The position numbers were made by a program, and so were the translations under genes. The notes below the pieces were generated by a model. The model saw only the letters and a program-made list of their open reading frames with translations, made no database searches and was not told where the DNA came from. From positions 2,418,001-2,482,000 of the forward strand of contig NZ_SRLC01000001.1 in assembly GCF_004765605.1 (NCBI RefSeq): DNA of 64,000 nt. Direction: 5' to 3'. Of this stretch, positions 63,454 to 64,000 are shown piece by piece. The number at the start of each line of letters is the position of its first letter. Positions within the stretch are counted from its first letter, which is position 1. The DNA comes from Hymenobacter aquaticus (GTDB lineage Bacteria; Bacteroidota; Bacteroidia; Cytophagales; Hymenobacteraceae).

Positions 63454-63690
63454 GGGACTTGTCCCACGGCCCATATTGAGTTGAAGAAGGCCTTCGGGAC
63501 AAGTCCCGGAGGCCTTTTCTATTTCCTGTAACGCATCGGGACTTGTCCCGGGGGCCTACACCAGTTGTGTACATGCCCCGGGACAAGTCCCGGTGGGGTT
63601 TCAGAACCCCAGAAGAGCCCCGGGACTTGTGCTGAGGTGCTTCCGGAGTTCCGAAACCCCATCGGGACTTGTGCTGACAACTTCTAGCTT
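63454..63690. repeat. 42-bp periodic array 2 (alternating GGGAC(TT/AA)GT palindromes)
   Basis: GGGACTTGT or GGGACAAGT begins at 63454, 63496, 63538, 63580, 63622 and 63664, exactly 42 bp apart, and the first four alternate orientation. The first four are full 12-bp palindromes ending CCC. The sequence between them differs from unit to unit. Array 1 at 48773 has the same period and a related core. Confidence 0.9.
63487..63519 (+). terminator. Terminator of the hypothetical gene, built into array 2
   Basis: A 13-bp stem (63487-63499 with 63504-63516, one G-T wobble) and a 4-nt loop, followed by TTCT. The loop contains AAG of the second array motif. Confidence 0.75.
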
Positions 63691-63723
63691 TTTGCGGAGA
63701 AAACAGGATTACGTCCCCTGGCA

Positions 63724-63826
63724 GTCGCTTGGCTAGGGCCGAGTGACGCCTACGCGTGAGCCGCTGGGCTGCGAATTGGGCCGCGCCGCTCGGTGGGTGT
63801 AGGCCCGCAAGGCGCGGGACGCTCGG
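63724..63826. repeat. Partial copy B of the inverted-repeat element
   Basis: Matches the left half of 61705-61844 with GAGTGACGCCTACGC, GCTGCGAATTGG and CCGCGCC, and later GGCGCGGGAC. It lacks the right terminal repeat and has a different middle. Confidence 0.7.
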
Positions 63827-63884
63827 GGGTTCGTTCAACGATTGAGACGCAAGTATGCGTCTCTACGGCGGGCACGCGCCCCTG

Positions 63885-64000
63885 CTACTTCTCGTCCAGC
63901 AGGTTTTTGGCTTCGCCCTTGTCGTTGAGGGTTTCGATGCGGGGGTTGCCGGCGGCGTCGACGTAGAGCTTGAGCTTGGCCTTGCCGTCGGGGCCGGAGA
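63885..64000 (-). CDS. 3' end of a gene running off the window, hypothetical
   Basis: Reading on the minus strand from the window edge to the stop at 63885 gives about 37 residues, including KLKLYVDAAGNPRIETLNDK and the end KNLLDEK. It resembles short Bacteroidota beta-sheet proteins with repeated glycine-rich strands, but the family cannot be fixed from the fragment. The start lies beyond position 64000. Confidence 0.55.
   Translation of the reverse strand, partial: SGPDGKAKLKLYVDAAGNPRIETLNDKGEAKNLLDEK

Noticed and set aside
62724..63467. Open frame on the minus strand opposite the hypothetical at 62754
   Set aside because: The plus-strand frame has a normal helical composition and a following terminator; the minus-strand product looks like shadow sequence.
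63454..63690. CRISPR array near the window end
   Set aside because: The 12-bp palindromic unit alternates orientation and lacks a long direct repeat; no cas genes are present.

Overview
The window looks like a chromosome segment of a GC-rich member of the Bacteroidota, most likely a Hymenobacter-like Cytophagales. Pointers are a type IX secretion (T9SS) C-terminal sorting domain, promoters of the TTG-N17..23-TAnnTTTG type, WbqC, YtxH/CsbD and Uma2 family proteins, and Bacteroidota-type class I lanthipeptide leaders. The species is an inference; no rRNA is present.

Region 1 (1-19.3 kb) is a class I lanthipeptide gene cluster. Three short precursor genes (74-253, 3560-3721, 7451-7627) share one leader type, a basic N-terminus, then KLSL(N/Q)K, ending in KGG, but have very different cores. 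Around them are one full-length dehydratase LanB, two LanC cyclases, a C39-peptidase ABC exporter with an HlyD-type adaptor, a stand-alone C39-like protein without catalytic residues, two glycosyltransferase-like proteins (DUF6734- and DUF6625-type), an LLM flavin oxidoreductase, a secreted S41 peptidase and a carboxypeptidase-regulatory/alpha-beta hydrolase fusion. The inferred flow is: LanB dehydrates Ser/Thr, the LanCs form thioether rings, the oxidoreductase and glycosyltransferase-like proteins may decorate, and the C39 exporter cuts after GG and secretes. Two of the precursor genes are followed by a hairpin and then by their own lanC. The cluster ends at an IS3 transposase remnant and two tRNA-Ser genes, a plausible insertion site. 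This cluster is the best candidate for an undescribed system.

Region 2 (20-47 kb) is mostly housekeeping: YihY, a thioesterase, MltG, a T9SS cargo, a threonylcarbamoyl-AMP synthase, a lipid A-type acyltransferase, WbqC, ClpC, Uma2, an acyl-CoA carboxylase beta subunit, an M42 aminopeptidase, shikimate genes (aroA, aroB and a DAHP synthase/chorismate mutase fusion), proline dehydrogenase, a stress protein and the tail-specific protease. Intergenic AATGTGCTAATGTG-type inverted repeats flank some genes.

Region 3 (47-58.9 kb) holds lysS, a striking 42-bp periodic repeat array, two YtxH proteins, two Kazal inhibitor lipoproteins either side of a cupin, a dienelactone hydrolase, an M28 peptidase, a single-domain response regulator, an orphan molybdopterin oxidoreductase subunit and small proteins.

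Region 4 (58.9-64 kb) is a small accessory zone: an ABC exporter, an AT-rich HNH protein, a 140-bp inverted-repeat element, a DUF6364/PIN toxin-antitoxin pair, a hypothetical gene, a second array with the same 42-bp period and alternating motif orientation, a partial second copy of the inverted-repeat element, and the 3' end of a gene that runs off the window.
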